DNA of 15,683 nucleotides from Campylobacteraceae bacterium. Its GTDB lineage: Bacteria > Campylobacterota > Campylobacteria > Campylobacterales > Sulfurovaceae. Every line of letters starts with the position of its first letter. The first letter of the stretch is position 1. The DNA lies in the NCBI GenBank assembly GCA_027056615.1, contig JALUKJ010000061.1:1-15683 (forward strand). Direction: 5' to 3'. A model generated the notes under the pieces. That model was given only the letters and a program-made list of their open reading frames with translations, made no database searches and was not told where the DNA came from. The position numbers were made by a program, and so were the translations under genes. Below are positions 15,365 to 15,683 of the stretch, one piece after another.

Positions 15365-15683
15365 ATGAACAAAATCATGTTGACATTGTTGTTTTGCTCT
15401 GCTGTTACTATGGCAAATAGTAAACAAAATAGTACTAAGAAGGAGCAAGAGATATTAATAAAAACACTACAAGAGGTTAAAGAGTTTAAAAAAGATAGGA
15501 ATGAGGAGATTAAGAGACTAAAAACTGAGCTAAAATTATTAAAAAAAAACTTTAATACTATAAAACATAAAAAAAATGAAGAGATAAAAGAGTTAAAAAA
15601 AAGAGTTAGAATAAGTCATAACAAGATTATAGCCTATCAAAAATCTGAAAAAAAATTAAAAAAAGAGCTTAAAGATAAAAAAG
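15365..15683 (+). CDS. Exported Lys/Glu-rich coiled-coil protein, N-terminal part (3' partial)
   Basis: The frame opens with ATG at 15365 behind AAGGA and runs to the window edge without a stop (106 codons visible). The first 17 or so residues are a signal peptide: a short basic start (MNK), hydrophobic LTLLFC, and a likely signal peptidase I site after TMA. The Cys is preceded by Phe, so it is not a proper lipobox. The rest is very rich in Lys and Glu with leucines and isoleucines at heptad-like spacing, indicating a long periplasmic coiled coil. The composition is strongly A-biased. I do not recognise a family; a coiled-coil N-terminal part of a larger periplasmic protein, such as an envelope peptidase partner or an adaptor, is possible, but the C-terminal part needed to decide is outside the window. 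Confidence 0.7.
   Translation, partial: MNKIMLTLLFCSAVTMANSKQNSTKKEQEILIKTLQEVKEFKKDRNEEIKRLKTELKLLKKNFNTIKHKKNEEIKELKKRVRISHNKIIAYQKSEKKLKKELKDKK

Noticed and set aside
15369..15400. Lipoprotein signal in the last gene
   Set aside because: The Cys in LLFC is preceded by Phe and not by Gly, Ala or Ser, and it lies within the hydrophobic core, so a signal peptidase I site fits better.
1..15683. CRISPR, tRNA, rRNA, insertion sequence, toxin-antitoxin or phage-defence system
   Set aside because: No spaced repeats, tRNA cloverleaf or transposase were seen, and the gaps between genes are too short to hold most of these.

Overview
The window is AT-rich, compact bacterial DNA with long genes on both strands and short gaps. 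The protein set suggests a free-living Campylobacterota (Epsilonproteobacteria), perhaps related to Sulfurimonas or Sulfurovum. The reasons are a stand-alone CZB protein, a short Ppx/GppA protein without an HD domain, a SUV3-like helicase, a class Ib aspartate aminotransferase, and promoters with strong TATAAT boxes but little -35 signal. The lineage is inferred from protein character, not from a search. I see no rRNA, tRNA, CRISPR array, insertion sequence or prophage genes.

Layout. (1) 1-2755 (+): the 3' part of gyrA. The first 637 bases encode the C-terminal part of a LAGLIDADG intein, inserted directly after the position of the catalytic tyrosine of GyrA. The rest is the C-extein, from Thr (E. 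coli Thr123) to the stop. (2) 2883-6716 (-): speA (arginine decarboxylase), cysE (serine acetyltransferase, TTG start) and an aspartate aminotransferase, in that transcriptional order; the last probably also has its own promoter. (3) 6795-9592 (+): a Ppx/GppA-type phosphatase, a CCA tRNA nucleotidyltransferase and a small CZB zinc-binding protein, probably one operon, divergent from speA across a 78-bp region with overlapping promoters. (4) 9594-12437 (-): a 947-residue SUV3-like RNA helicase with a long N-terminal extension, a zinc ribbon and an Arg/Gly/Ser tail; it converges on the CZB gene with one base between the stop codons. (5) 12553-15183 (+): valS, followed by a strong intrinsic terminator. 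(6) 15365-end (+): the start of a secreted, Lys/Glu-rich coiled-coil protein cut by the window edge.

Most genes are housekeeping: DNA topology, amino-acid and polyamine metabolism, tRNA maturation and charging, and RNA turnover. The parts most worth a second look are the gyrA intein, the SUV3-like helicase, the GC-rich hairpin placed directly before the CCA-transferase start, and the pairing of a zinc-binding CZB protein with the CCA enzyme. I did not find a clear, wholly new multi-gene system.
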